Source: Pseudomonas sp. GM50 (lineage in GTDB: Bacteria > Pseudomonadota > Gammaproteobacteria > Pseudomonadales > Pseudomonadaceae). Taken from it: a stretch of DNA of 59,309 nt. Shown here piece after piece: positions 44,988-54,057 of the stretch. The notes beneath the pieces were generated by a model, which did no database searches, was not told where the DNA came from, and saw only the letters and a program-made list of their open reading frames with translations. The translations under genes were made by a program, and so were the position numbers. The stretch spans positions 1 to 59,309 of the forward strand of contig NZ_AKJK01000057.1 in the NCBI RefSeq assembly GCF_000282375.1, written 5' to 3'. Positions within the stretch are counted from its first letter, which is position 1. The number at the start of each line of letters is the position of its first letter.

Positions 44988-45608
44988 TCAAGGCTCCAAC
45001 CCGATCCCGCGCAGGATCACGCTGGTCACCGTCTGCACCGCCCGCTCGAACTGCATGTCCGACAGCGGCTGGTGATCGTTAAGAATATTCACCTGGTGAT
45101 CGAAGTCCGCGTAATGCTGGGTCGAGGCCCAGATCATGTACAGCAGGCTGGACGGCTCCACCGGCAGGATGCGTTTGTCCTCCACCCACTGGCGAATTTT
45201 CGCTTCTTTCATCTTGGCCCAGTCGTACAGGCTGGCGTCGAGTTTCTCACCCAATGTCGGCGCACCGTGGATGATTTCGTTGGCCCAGACTTTCGAACCG
45301 TACGGCCGGCTGCGGGAATGGTTCATCTTGGCGCGGATGTAGCTGCTGAGCACCACTCGCGGGTCATCGAACATCTCGAAGCACAGGGCATCCTGCTTCC
45401 AGACCTCCAGCAAACCCAGGAGCACCGCGCTGTACAGCTCGCTCTTGGTGCTGAAGTAGTAATGCAGGTTGGAACGCGGCAGTTGCACTTCGGCGGCGAT
45501 GTCGGCCATGGCGGTGCTGCCGAAACCTTTTTCGGCGAAGACTTTTTCGGCCCCCAGCAGAATCTTTTCGACGTTACTGCGACGAATCTCGATCTTGTGA
45601 TTGCCCAT
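44988..45608 (-). CDS. TetR-family regulator, RutR-like (pyrimidine catabolism)
   Basis: 206-residue repressor-type regulator. The N-terminal helix-turn-helix (STAMADIAAEVQLPRSNLHYYF) is TetR-like, and the C-terminal ligand domain carries landmarks of the RutR/YcdC family: ANEIIHGAPTLG, and IWASTQHYADFDHQV near the end. E. coli RutR binds uracil or thymine, so this protein probably senses pyrimidines and controls the adjacent genes. The candidate operator is the TGGTGA cluster at 40382-40412. GGGAG lies six bases before the ATG at 45608; the longer ORF form overlaps copC and is not real. Confidence 0.87.
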   Translation of the reverse strand: MGNHKIEIRRSNVEKILLGAEKVFAEKGFGSTAMADIAAEVQLPRSNLHYYFSTKSELYSAVLLGLLEVWKQDALCFEMFDDPRVVLSSYIRAKMNHSRSRPYGSKVWANEIIHGAPTLGEKLDASLYDWAKMKEAKIRQWVEDKRILPVEPSSLLYMIWASTQHYADFDHQVNILNDHQPLSDMQFERAVQTVTSVILRGIGLEP

Positions 45609-45747
45609 GAGGGCTCCCTGACAACAACGTTGATCAAGACTAGCATCCGCTCTGGATCGGGGCGACAGGGGAAAACGAAACTTCGTACGGCGGTCTTGTG
45701 GCAGGTAAACTGGCCGCCTCTTTGAACCTGCCGTTGAGGTCTTCACG

Positions 45748-46113
45748 ATGCTGCTCAAAAACGCCCTGACTGCCACCGCCCTCCTCGGCTCGATGCTCGC
45801 CGCCTCGTCGGTGTTTGCCCACGCGCACCTGAAAAGCCAGACCCCGGCGGCCGACAGCACCGTGAGCGCGCCGTCGGAACTGCGCCTGAAGTTTTCCGAA
45901 GGGGTTGAAGCGACGTTCACCAAAGTGACGATCAGCAAGGACGGCGCCTACGTCCCGGTAAAAAGCCTCGCCACCGAAGGCAGCGACAAGAAAACCCTGA
46001 TCGTCACCCCGGCCGCGCCGTTGGCCGCTGGCGATTACAAAGTCGAATGGCACGCCGTGTCGGTCGACACCCATAAAAGCGAAGGCGCCTACCGCTTCAA
46101 GGTGGGTCAGTAA
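45748..46113 (+). CDS. copC: Copper resistance periplasmic protein CopC
   Basis: Periplasmic copper-binding beta-barrel protein, 121 residues. A signal peptide of about 24 residues ends at VFA-HAH, so the mature protein begins with the histidine that binds Cu(II) in this family. The HAHLKSQTPAADSTV start, LRLKFSEGVE and the C-terminal HAVSVDTHKSEG segment are typical. No Met-rich Cu(I) loop is seen, which points to a Cu(II)-only CopC. copD starts three bases later. Confidence 0.94.
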   Translation: MLLKNALTATALLGSMLAASSVFAHAHLKSQTPAADSTVSAPSELRLKFSEGVEATFTKVTISKDGAYVPVKSLATEGSDKKTLIVTPAAPLAAGDYKVEWHAVSVDTHKSEGAYRFKVGQ

Positions 46114-46116
46114 TTC

Positions 46117-46977
46117 ATGGCCGAGGCGCTGGTGCTGTGCCGCTTTGTGCATTTCACCGTGGTGCTGATGCTGTTCGGGGCCTGGGTGTTCAGGCCTCTG
46201 CTGTTGGGCCGTGAAACCGCGTGGCTGGATCCGTCCCTGGCGCGAGTGACTCGCTGGCTTACCGCTATAGCGTTGATCAGTGGGGTCGTCTGGTTGCTGC
46301 TGATCACCGCCAGCATGGCCGGCGCCCCGGAGGCGGCATTCGATCCGGCGACGCTAGGGTTGGTGCTGAGCAATACCTTTTTCGGTCAGGTCTGGCGCTG
46401 GCATCTGCTGCTCAATCTATTGCTCATGGCCCTGCTGCTGACGCCCTGGCGTTCCAGCGTGACTTGGCGCATCAGCCTTTCCTGCCTGCTGCTCGCGACC
46501 CTGGCCCCGGTCGGTCATGGCGCCATGCTCGATGGCCTGCAAGGCCAGTTGCTGATCCTTAACCAGATCATTCACCTGACCTGCGTCGGCGCCTGGCTGG
46601 GTGGGTTGATGCTGTTGGTGATGATCTTGCGCCAACCGGCCGATCATCCCTTGAACGCGATATTGCAACGCTTCAGCGGGATCGGTTACGCCTTGGTGGC
46701 GGGACTGGTGATGACCGGGCTGATCAACGTGCGGGTATTGACCGGCGCGCTCTGGCCGACGCCGTTACTGTCCGGGTTTGCGCTGATCCTGTTGATCAAG
46801 GTTGTGCTGGTGATCGGGATGTTGGGGTTGGCATTGTTCAATCGGCTGCGGCTCAAGGATTGCCAGCAGTGCCCGGACCTGTTGCGTGCCAGCGTCATGC
46901 TCGAGTGGTTGCTGGGGATTGGCGCGGTGGCAGCGGTTTCGCTACTGGGGACGATGCCCCCGATGACCACTGCCTGA
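46117..46977 (+). CDS. copD: Copper resistance membrane protein CopD
   Basis: Inner-membrane protein of 286 residues with about eight hydrophobic segments, which takes copper from CopC and moves it towards the cytoplasm. Histidines in the first segment (CRFVHFTVVLMLFGAW) and in NQIIHLTCVGAWLGGL are the conserved metal or haem-like ligands of the family. Translational coupling with copC is likely given the three-base gap. No copAB or cusRS genes are adjacent, so this pair serves copper uptake or homeostasis more than bulk resistance. Confidence 0.92.
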   Translation: MAEALVLCRFVHFTVVLMLFGAWVFRPLLLGRETAWLDPSLARVTRWLTAIALISGVVWLLLITASMAGAPEAAFDPATLGLVLSNTFFGQVWRWHLLLNLLLMALLLTPWRSSVTWRISLSCLLLATLAPVGHGAMLDGLQGQLLILNQIIHLTCVGAWLGGLMLLVMILRQPADHPLNAILQRFSGIGYALVAGLVMTGLINVRVLTGALWPTPLLSGFALILLIKVVLVIGMLGLALFNRLRLKDCQQCPDLLRASVMLEWLLGIGAVAAVSLLGTMPPMTTA

Positions 46978-46990
46978 ACACAAATCCCTC

Positions 46991-47082
46991 CGTAGGAGCG
47001 AGGCTTGCCCGCGAAGAGGGACTGTCAGCCGACATCAATGCTGAATGACAGACCGCTTTCGCGGGCAAGCCTCGCTCCTACA
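46991..47082. repeat. REPIN, GTAGGAGCGAGGCTTGCCCGCGAA family
   Basis: CGTAGGAGCGAGGCTTGCCC (46991) and its complement ending at 47082, between the convergent copD and efflux genes. Confidence 0.85.
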
Positions 47083-47092
47083 GGGGGCGGTG

Positions 47093-48229
47093 TCAGTCAG
47101 CGGTGATCGCGGCGGCGGTATCAATACTCACCACCACCGACATCCCCGGTCGCAACCGCTCGCTCTGTTCCTGGTCGGCATCGACGGTGATCCGTACCGG
47201 CACCCGCTGGGCAATCTTGACGAAGTTGCCGGTGGCGTTGTCGGCCTGCAACAGGCTGAACTCGGATCCCGTGGCCGGCGAAATCCGCTGTACACGCCCG
47301 TGGAATTCACGGTGGTTCAGCGCATCGACCGTGAAGCTCACCGGCTGGCCGACCCGTACGTTGTCCATCTGGGTTTCCTTCATGTTGGCGATCACCCACA
47401 ACTGGTTCGGCACCAGCGCCATCAGTTGTGCCCCGGAGTTCACGTAGGCGCCGAGGCGCACGCCGATCTGTCCGAGTTGCCCATCGCGCGGCGCCAGCAC
47501 GCGGGTGTTCGACAAGTCGATCCGTGCCAGTTGCACCGCCGCTTCAGCGTTGGCCACCGCGGCTTCCAGGGAGCCGCGATTGACGATCACCGTTTGCAGA
47601 TCCTGCCGGGAGATTTCCAGATTGGCCTGGGCCTGCGCCACGGCGGCAATGGTCTGCGCATTGGCGGCCAGGGTCACGTCCAGTTCGCGTTTCGACACCG
47701 AGCCATCGCTGATCAGCTCCTTGTTACGGCGCAAATCCGCTTCACTTTTGCGCAACTGTGCCTGGGCGTCGGCGACGGCGGCCTGACGCAACTTGATGGT
47801 CGCTTCGGCGCTGTTGCGTTGCTGCACCACGTTGGCCAGCGCGGCTTTCTCCACCGCCAACTGCGCCTGGGACTGATCGAGGCGCTGCTTGTAGATGCGG
47901 TCGTCGAGGCGCACCAGCAAATCCCCGGCCTTCACAAACTGGAAATCCTGCACCGGCACTTCGTACACGTAACCGCTGAGCTGCGGGCCGATGATCGTCA
48001 CCTGGCCTCGCACCAGCGCGTTTTCCGTGGTCTCGACCGCACTGCTGAACGGCGGCAGTTGCCAGGCGTACAACACGATCAGCACGCCGACGATGGCAAT
48101 CGCTGCAAAGCCCAGGGACGAGATAATCCGCACCCGCAGCGAACGGGGCTCGGTGGCCGGCGAGGACGGCGGCGTCTGGTCTTCCGGGGTGGCGGCGATG
48201 GCGTTGGTGGTCGTGGTCGGTTCGGTCAT
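47093..48229 (-). CDS. emrA: HlyD/EmrA-family membrane fusion protein of an efflux pump
   Basis: Periplasmic adaptor of 378 residues anchored by one N-terminal membrane segment (LGFAAIAIVGVLIVLYAW, about residues 38-55). The biotinyl-lipoyl halves (ISGYVYEVPVQDFQFVKAGDLL and APRDGQLGQIGVRLGAYV) flank a long alpha-helical hairpin rich in Ala, Gln and Glu. The C-terminal beta-barrel domain follows. It links the EmrB-type pump to an outer-membrane channel, which is not encoded here. The start codon overlaps the emrB stop by four bases. Substrates are unknown. Confidence 0.88.
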   Translation of the reverse strand: MTEPTTTTNAIAATPEDQTPPSSPATEPRSLRVRIISSLGFAAIAIVGVLIVLYAWQLPPFSSAVETTENALVRGQVTIIGPQLSGYVYEVPVQDFQFVKAGDLLVRLDDRIYKQRLDQSQAQLAVEKAALANVVQQRNSAEATIKLRQAAVADAQAQLRKSEADLRRNKELISDGSVSKRELDVTLAANAQTIAAVAQAQANLEISRQDLQTVIVNRGSLEAAVANAEAAVQLARIDLSNTRVLAPRDGQLGQIGVRLGAYVNSGAQLMALVPNQLWVIANMKETQMDNVRVGQPVSFTVDALNHREFHGRVQRISPATGSEFSLLQADNATGNFVKIAQRVPVRITVDADQEQSERLRPGMSVVVSIDTAAAITAD

Positions 48230-49884
48230 GAAGAAGTGGCACCGCTGGGTTGTACGGTTGGAGTGGCAGGCTCTGGGGCGACGGTGGTGCTCATCAGCCA
48301 CAGGGCGCGAATGGAAATCCAGATCATGGTCAACACCGCGATCACGGCAATCAGCATGAACACATCGTTGTAGGCCAATACATTGGCCTCGCGGGTGGCG
48401 GCGGTGGCCAGGCTGCGAATGCCTTGCAGGTTGCGCAGGCTCGGGTCAGCGATCATTGAGGCGACCGCGTTACCGCCGCTCTGTACCCGCGCCGCCACCC
48501 GCGGGTCGAGCAGGGTCAATTGCTCGACGATGTGGCTGGAGTGGAATTTCTCGCGCACGATCTGGAACGTCCCCAGCAATGCCGCGCCGATCAAGCCGCC
48601 GAGGTTCTGGCAGATACCGAACAGCACCGAGAAACTCACCAGATTGCGCGGGCTGCTCAGCACGTTGCGCATGCCGAAGACCATGGTCGGCCCGAGAAAA
48701 AACGTCCCGCCGAAGGCCAGCAGGAACTGGCTGAAGTACAGGTTTTCCGGGCGGGTCAGGTTGTTCGAATAACTGTCCATCACCGACCCGACCGCCATCA
48801 ACGCGAGAGAGATGATCAACGGCATGATCAAGTGTTTGGGATCGATGGTCAGGGCGCTGGTGGCCAGACCGGCAATACTGCCGATCAACATCACCACATA
48901 CAGGCTGTGCAGCTGCTGGCTGCTCATGTTCAGCGCCTGCATGAACCCCACCGCGCCAGTGGATTGTTCCGAGGTCACCATGCGGATCAGGATCACCGCC
49001 AAGGCCAGGCGAACCATTGCGCCGCTGCCGAGCCAGCGGGTCATCAGCATCGGGTTGCTGCGGTTGTGCTCGATGGCCAGGCCCGTGAGGATCAACACGA
49101 TCGAGGCCGCCGAGGCCACGCCGATCCACTGCGCTTCGAGCCACCAGTCGATCCGCCCCAGGGACAACACCGCGCAAAGCAAAGCCACGCCGCTGGCGAG
49201 GATGGCGAAGGTCAGGAAGTCGAGTTTTTCGAAGGTCTTGAAGCGATCACCTGGTGGCAGTTTCAGCAGGAACACGCAGCCAAGGGACAACAGCGCCATG
49301 CCCAATTCGAACAGATACAGCCCGCGCCACTCGGCGATCTGCAGCAGGTCTTCGGAGAACAACCGCGCCATGGGCAACGCCAGTTGCGAGGTGCCCAGGC
49401 CCAACACCAACGCCTTCATCCGCCATTTCGCCGGGAAGGCCTGGATCATGTAATACAGGCCCAACGAACTCAGCGCCGCACCGACCATGCCGTGGGCCGC
49501 GCGCACGGCGATCGCCGAACTCAGGTCATTGACGAACAAATGGCCGAAGGTCACCAGCGCATAGAGCATCAGGAACACTTCGGTGAACGCCCGCAGGCCG
49601 AACTGCTGACGAAACTTCACCAGCAGCAGGTTCATCGATACGTTGGTCATCACATAAGCCGCCGGCAACCAGGCCATCTCGGCGGTGGTCGCCCCCAGCG
49701 CGCCTTGCAGGTAAGGCAGGTTGGCGATCACCAGCGAGTTGCCGAGGCCGCCGGTCAATGCCACCAGCAAACCCACCAGCGCGTAGGCCAGCCGCTTGGG
49801 GTTGGCGTGCAATGGCGTCGAGGGTGAACCGGGCAGGCTGGGCCGCTCGTGGGGCTGCCAGTTGCGCGGGGCGTAGTGATCCAT
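48226..49884 (-). CDS. emrB: DHA2-family MFS multidrug efflux transporter (EmrB-type)
   Basis: Drug:proton antiporter of 552 residues with about 14 hydrophobic segments. Segment 1 (VGLLVALTGGLGNSLVIANLP) resembles the DHA2 motif, in which an aspartate is usually found between the helices; here the position reads GNSL, so the acidic residue is absent. The next loop shows TTAEMAWLPAAYVMTN, typical of EmrB. The C-terminus lies in the cytoplasm. The start at 49884 has AAGG seven bases upstream; an upstream TTG is an alternative. Unlike E. coli emrAB, the pump gene precedes the fusion-protein gene. Confidence 0.87.
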   Translation of the reverse strand: MDHYAPRNWQPHERPSLPGSPSTPLHANPKRLAYALVGLLVALTGGLGNSLVIANLPYLQGALGATTAEMAWLPAAYVMTNVSMNLLLVKFRQQFGLRAFTEVFLMLYALVTFGHLFVNDLSSAIAVRAAHGMVGAALSSLGLYYMIQAFPAKWRMKALVLGLGTSQLALPMARLFSEDLLQIAEWRGLYLFELGMALLSLGCVFLLKLPPGDRFKTFEKLDFLTFAILASGVALLCAVLSLGRIDWWLEAQWIGVASAASIVLILTGLAIEHNRSNPMLMTRWLGSGAMVRLALAVILIRMVTSEQSTGAVGFMQALNMSSQQLHSLYVVMLIGSIAGLATSALTIDPKHLIMPLIISLALMAVGSVMDSYSNNLTRPENLYFSQFLLAFGGTFFLGPTMVFGMRNVLSSPRNLVSFSVLFGICQNLGGLIGAALLGTFQIVREKFHSSHIVEQLTLLDPRVAARVQSGGNAVASMIADPSLRNLQGIRSLATAATREANVLAYNDVFMLIAVIAVLTMIWISIRALWLMSTTVAPEPATPTVQPSGATSS

Positions 49885-49953
49885 TCGATGGCCTTGGTTC
49901 AAGGAGTGTTGTCAGTTTGCCACAGCTGAAACACAAATCCCTTGTGGCACTAC

Positions 49954-50068
49954 CTGTGGCGAGGGGGCTTGCCCCCGTTTGAGTGCGTAGCACTCACAAA
50001 ACTTTTGTTTACATCAGAGATTTTGGGGCTGCTTCGCGGCCCAACGGGGGCAAGCCCCCTCGCCACAG
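49954..50068. repeat. REPIN, TGTGGCGAGGGGGCTTGCCCCC family
   Basis: Inverted arms at 49954 and 50068 with inner segments TGAGTGCGTAGCACTCA and GGGGCTGCTTCGCGGCCC; the inner TGAGTGC sequence matches the one in the copy at 13486-13631. Confidence 0.85.
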
Positions 50069-50204
50069 GCTTACTCCCGCATTGGATTGTGTACTCAGGA
50101 GGATTCGTAAATTCTGTTTAAAAGTCTTCTCGCCCGCGGCGGATTTTTCCTGGGCAAGCCAAATGACACCCTAACGGCACTGTTCAACTCAAAAGGTGGC
50201 CCCT

Positions 50205-50380
50205 ATGACCACTGCCCGTTGGCAACGCTCCCCCCGCCTGCTGAAAAATCTGCTGGCCGCCGCCGTTACGCCAAGTCCCATCCGAAAGTCAGTTTCATGC
50301 ACAAGGATCAGATTGCCCAGATCGTGCTGACCGAAAAGAACCCTCTGACCGATAACACCGAGGCAGCGTACAACCATTGA
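50205..50380 (+). pseudogene. Possible frameshifted small ORF upstream of udh
   Basis: An ATG at 50205 opens a frame (MTTARWQRSP). A second frame carries a protein-like ending (KVSFMHKDQIAQIVLTEKNP, then LTDNTEAAYNH) with a TGA at 50378-50380. The two join if one base is gained at the six-C run near 50230. The combined 58-residue product matches no family I know. It could be a sequencing error, a recent pseudogene or chance. Confidence 0.28.
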
Positions 50381-50649
50381 CTCAGGTGAATGCAGCCCTC
50401 GCTGGGCTGCATCCTTCGCCAAGTCATCGTATAACCAACCCTTGGCCGGACGTTTATCCGGCTCACTGATAGGTCATCATCACGACGATCTATTTCTGCA
50501 CTCGGTCGCCTGCAATGTGGAATGACCCTCCGTCAATTTCCATGAACCTGTCGTTGACAAGCACCGGAAAGCCTACCAATACTTCGCCTAGTCATACGAC
50601 AACCTACAACAAACCAATAACAACAACTTCATGTACAGGGACTTTCATG

Positions 50650-51471
50650 ATGACCACTCCCCCAGTCCGTGCGCCTTTCAATCGCCTGCTCCTGACCGGC
50701 GCCGCCGGTGGCCTCGGTAAAGTCCTGCGCGAACGCCTGCGGCCATACGCCAACGTACTCCGTCTGTCGGACATCGCCGCCATGACACCGGCAATCGATG
50801 AGCGCGAAGAAGTCGTGCCGTGCGACCTCGCCGACAAGCAAGCAGTACATCAACTGGTCGAAGGCGTGGATGCGATCCTGCACTTCGGCGGCGTGTCGGT
50901 GGAGCGTCCGTTCGAAGATATTCTCGGCGCCAACATCTGCGGGGTGTTCCATATCTACGAAGCGGCCCGTCGCCATGGCGTGAAACGGGTGATTTTTGCC
51001 AGTTCCAACCACGTCATCGGCTTTTACAAGCAGGACGAAACCCTCGACGCCCACTCCCCTCGCCGCCCGGATGGCTATTACGGCTTGTCCAAGTCCTACG
51101 GCGAAGACATGGCCAGTTTCTACTTTGATCGCCATGGCATCGAGACGGTCAGCATCCGCATCGGCTCCTCGTTCCCGGAACCACAGAACCGCCGAATGAT
51201 GAGCACCTGGCTGAGCTTCGACGACATGACCCAACTGCTCGAACGCGCGTTGTACACCCCGAATGTCGGCCACACCGTGGTGTATGGCATGTCCGACAAC
51301 AAGAGCATCTGGTGGGACAACCGTTTTGCCGCGCACCTGGGTTATGCGCCACAGGACACGTCCGAAGTCTTCCGCGAAAAAGTCGAAGCCCAGCCAATGC
51401 CTGCCGAAGATGATCCGGCCAGGGTTTATCAGGGTGGTGCCTTTGTCGCGGCCGGGCCGTTCGGCGACTGA
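50650..51471 (+). CDS. udh: Uronate dehydrogenase
   Basis: NAD-dependent SDR-type (epimerase-like) enzyme of 273 residues that oxidises D-galacturonate and D-glucuronate to the aldarolactones. The motif LLTGAAGGLGK near residue 14, the catalytic YGLSKSYGED (Tyr, then Lys four residues later) and the WWDNR segment match the known Pseudomonas enzyme (PP_1171 of P. putida), as I recall it. AGGGA lies eight bases before the ATG at 50650; an ATG one codon earlier is equally in frame. The lactonase follows after 45 bases, and the TRAP transporter after that, so the operon imports and oxidises uronic acids. Confidence 0.92.
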   Translation: MTTPPVRAPFNRLLLTGAAGGLGKVLRERLRPYANVLRLSDIAAMTPAIDEREEVVPCDLADKQAVHQLVEGVDAILHFGGVSVERPFEDILGANICGVFHIYEAARRHGVKRVIFASSNHVIGFYKQDETLDAHSPRRPDGYYGLSKSYGEDMASFYFDRHGIETVSIRIGSSFPEPQNRRMMSTWLSFDDMTQLLERALYTPNVGHTVVYGMSDNKSIWWDNRFAAHLGYAPQDTSEVFREKVEAQPMPAEDDPARVYQGGAFVAAGPFGD

Positions 51472-51516
51472 GCCCTCGCCAATCCCCACATAACAAAGCC
51501 AAGGGAATGCGTTGCC

Positions 51517-52410
51517 ATGCAAGCCGAATTGATTGTCGATGCCCGCAATGCGGTCGGTGAAAGCCCGGTGTGGGTCCCCGAGGAAAACGCCCTGTACTGG
51601 GTCGATATTCCGACCGGTGGATTACAGCGCTGGAATGCCGACAGCGGGCACGTTCACGCCTGGAAAGCCCCGCAAATGCTCGCCTGTATCGCTCGTCACA
51701 GCGCGGGTGGCTGGGTCGCCGGCATGGAAAGCGGATTCTTTCACCTGCACCCGCACAACGATGGCAGCCTCGACAGCGAACTGCTGGCCCACGTCGATCA
51801 CGCCCGCCCCGACATGCGCCTGAACGATGGCCGCTGTGATCGCCAGGGCCGTTTCTGGGCCGGCAGCATGGTGCTGAACATGGGCGCCAACGCCGCCGAC
51901 GGCAGGCTCTATCGCTACAGTGCAGGACAACCCGGGCCGCTCGACGCCAGGCTCAGCGGTTTCATCGTGCCCAACGGCCTGGGCTTCAGCCCGGACGGCA
52001 AGACCATGTACCTCTCGGATTCGCACCCGAATGTGCAGCATATCTGGGCCTTCGATTACGACATCGACAGCGGCACGCCGTCCAACCGTCGGCTGTTCGT
52101 CGACATGCATCACTTCCTTGGCCGCCCCGATGGCGCGGCAGTGGATGCCGAAGGTTGCTATTGGATTTGCGCCAACGACGCCGGGTTGATTCACCGTTTC
52201 ACCCCCGATGGCGGACTGGATCGTTCGCTCCCCGTGCCGGTGAAAAAACCGACCATGTGCGCCTTCGGTGGCAGCCAGCTCGACACCCTGTTTGTGACCT
52301 CGATCCGCCCCGCTGACGACCATGACGAACAGTCGCTGGCCGGCAGCGTCTTCGCCCTCAACCCCGGCGTCAAAGGCTTGCCGGAACCGGTGTTCAACGA
52401 ATTGCTTTAA
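51517..52410 (+). CDS. uxuL: SMP-30/gluconolactonase-family aldarolactone lactonase
   Basis: Six-bladed beta-propeller lactonase of 297 residues. The metal-binding residues of the SMP-30 family appear as the opening glutamate (VGESPVW), an asparagine/aspartate in LNDGRCD, and FIVPNGLGFSPDG and DSHPNVQ later on. It would hydrolyse the galactaro- or glucarolactone produced by Udh, the preceding gene. This matches PP_1170 and the UxuL enzymes described in other Pseudomonas. CAAGGG stands before the ATG. Confidence 0.88.
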   Translation: MQAELIVDARNAVGESPVWVPEENALYWVDIPTGGLQRWNADSGHVHAWKAPQMLACIARHSAGGWVAGMESGFFHLHPHNDGSLDSELLAHVDHARPDMRLNDGRCDRQGRFWAGSMVLNMGANAADGRLYRYSAGQPGPLDARLSGFIVPNGLGFSPDGKTMYLSDSHPNVQHIWAFDYDIDSGTPSNRRLFVDMHHFLGRPDGAAVDAEGCYWICANDAGLIHRFTPDGGLDRSLPVPVKKPTMCAFGGSQLDTLFVTSIRPADDHDEQSLAGSVFALNPGVKGLPEPVFNELL

Positions 52411-52469
52411 CCCCTCTGCTGCATTGCTGTGCCTTGAATAAAAAAACAACAAGACTGGAGACACACCCC

Positions 52470-53453
52470 ATGGACTTCAAACGCACCTTGCTCGCCGCCG
52501 CACTTCCCATCACTGCAGCACTCACCTTCACCCTCAGCAGCGCCGCACAGGCACTGGAAATCAAATTCGCCGACATTCACCCCGCCGGTTACCCGACCGT
52601 GGTCGCCGAGGAACAGTTGGGTAAAACCCTGGTGGCCGACAGCAACGGCAAACTGACTTTCAAGATGTTCGCCGGCGGTGTGCTCGGTTCGGAAAAAGAA
52701 GTCATCGAGCAGGCCCAGGTTGGCGCCATTCAGATGGCCCGGGTCAGCCTCGGCATCGTCGGGCCGGTGGTGCCGGACGTGAACGTGTTCAACATGCCAT
52801 TCGTATTCCGCGACCAGGCGCACATGCGCAAAGTCATCGACGGTGAGGTCGGCGATGAGATCCTCGACAAGATCACCAACTCCGAATTCAACCTGGTCGC
52901 CCTGGCCTGGATGGACGGCGGCACGCGCAATATCTACACCAAGAAACCGGTACGCAGCCTCGCCGACCTCAAAGGCATGAAGATCCGCGTGCAAGGCAAC
53001 CCGATGTTCATCGATACCATCAACGCCATGGGCGGCAACGGTATTGGCATGGACACCGGCGAGATCTTCAGTGCATTGCAGACCGGGGTGATCGACGGCG
53101 CGGAAAACAACCCGCCGACCCTGCTCGAACACAACCACTACCAGAACGCCAAGTTCTACAGCCTGACCGGGCACCTGATCCTGCCCGAGCCAATCGTGAT
53201 GTCGAAAATCACCTGGGAAAAACTCAGCCCCGACCAGCAGGTGCTGGTGAAGAAAGCCGCCAAAGCCGCACAGGCCCAGGAACGCACACTGTGGGATGCG
53301 AAGTCCGCCAGCAGCGAAGAAAAACTCAAGGCTGCCGGCGTCGAGTTCATCACCGTCGACAAAAAACCTTTCTATGAAGCCACGGCGTCGGTCCGGGAAA
53401 AATACGGCGCGCCTTACGCCGACCTGATCAAGCGCATCGAAGCCGTTCAGTAA
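52470..53453 (+). CDS. dctP: TRAP transporter substrate-binding protein DctP (uronate type)
   Basis: Periplasmic binding protein of 327 residues with a cleavable signal peptide (MDFKRTLLAAALPITAAL, cleavage near AQA-LE). The mature start LEIKFADIHPAGYPTV and the conserved arginine region LADLKGMKIRVQGNP, which holds the sugar-acid carboxylate, are typical. The substrate is expected to be galacturonate or glucuronate from the operon context. The start at 52470 has CTGGAG eleven bases upstream; the earlier ORF start is not in a plausible context. Confidence 0.92.
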   Translation: MDFKRTLLAAALPITAALTFTLSSAAQALEIKFADIHPAGYPTVVAEEQLGKTLVADSNGKLTFKMFAGGVLGSEKEVIEQAQVGAIQMARVSLGIVGPVVPDVNVFNMPFVFRDQAHMRKVIDGEVGDEILDKITNSEFNLVALAWMDGGTRNIYTKKPVRSLADLKGMKIRVQGNPMFIDTINAMGGNGIGMDTGEIFSALQTGVIDGAENNPPTLLEHNHYQNAKFYSLTGHLILPEPIVMSKITWEKLSPDQQVLVKKAAKAAQAQERTLWDAKSASSEEKLKAAGVEFITVDKKPFYEATASVREKYGAPYADLIKRIEAVQ

Positions 53454-53529
53454 CCCTCCCTGCATTCATGAAAGGCCCGGCACCGTTGACGAGTGAATCG
53501 TCAGCGGCGCCCGGTTACGGTGAAACCCG

Positions 53530-54057
53530 ATGAAGAATCTGCTGCTGCGCATCAACGACAGGATTTACATGACCTGCATCTGGGTTGCCGGCCTGTCGGT
53601 CCTGGCTATTTCCCTGATCATTCCCTGGGGCGTCTTCGCCCGTTACGTCCTTGGCACCGGTTCCAGTTGGCCGGAGCCCACCGCGATTTTGCTGATGATG
53701 GTCTTCACCTTCATCGGCGCCGCTGCCAGTTATCGCGCCGGAGCGCACATGGCCGTGGCCATGCTCACCGACCGCATGCCCCCCGAACTGCGCAAGGCCA
53801 TGAGCATCGTTTCGCAGCTGCTGATGGCGACCATTTGCCTGTTCATGGCCATCTGGGGCACCAAGCTCTGTATGTCCACCTGGAACCAGTTCATGAGCTC
53901 TCTGCCCACTCTGCGCGTGGGCATCACCTACATGCCGATTCCCGTGGGCGGTGTGCTGACGCTGATTTTCGTGCTGGAAAAACTCTTGCTCGGTGACCAG
54001 AGCAACCGTCGGGTCGTGCGTTTCGACCTGGTTGAAGAAAGCGAAGGAGCCGCATAA
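53530..54057 (+). CDS. dctQ: TRAP transporter small membrane subunit DctQ
   Basis: Inner-membrane protein of 175 residues with four hydrophobic segments, the TRAP small-subunit topology. The GSSWPEPTAILLMMVFTFIGA segment (about residues 46-66) carries the conserved E in a membrane helix. It associates with DctM and DctP to drive sodium- or proton-linked import. The ribosome binding site is weak (GTGAAACCC). Its stop codon is next to the dctM start. Confidence 0.9.
   Translation: MKNLLLRINDRIYMTCIWVAGLSVLAISLIIPWGVFARYVLGTGSSWPEPTAILLMMVFTFIGAAASYRAGAHMAVAMLTDRMPPELRKAMSIVSQLLMATICLFMAIWGTKLCMSTWNQFMSSLPTLRVGITYMPIPVGGVLTLIFVLEKLLLGDQSNRRVVRFDLVEESEGAA

Larger units (their letters stand above)
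49885..50649. other. Intergenic region: REPIN, frameshifted small ORF and promoter area of the uronate operon
   Basis: 765 bases without an intact gene. From left to right they hold the REPIN at 49954-50068, the possible broken ORF at 50205-50380, and an AT-richer leader before udh. No complete palindromic operator is obvious. Confidence 0.5.

Noticed and set aside
47045..48373. 442-residue rightward ORF opposite emrA
   Set aside because: His/Gln/Arg-rich shadow starting in a REPIN; the opposite strand is a clear HlyD protein.
50189..50422. 77-residue leftward ORF
   Set aside because: No ribosome binding site, no recognisable motif, and it overlaps the more protein-like but broken frame on the other strand.
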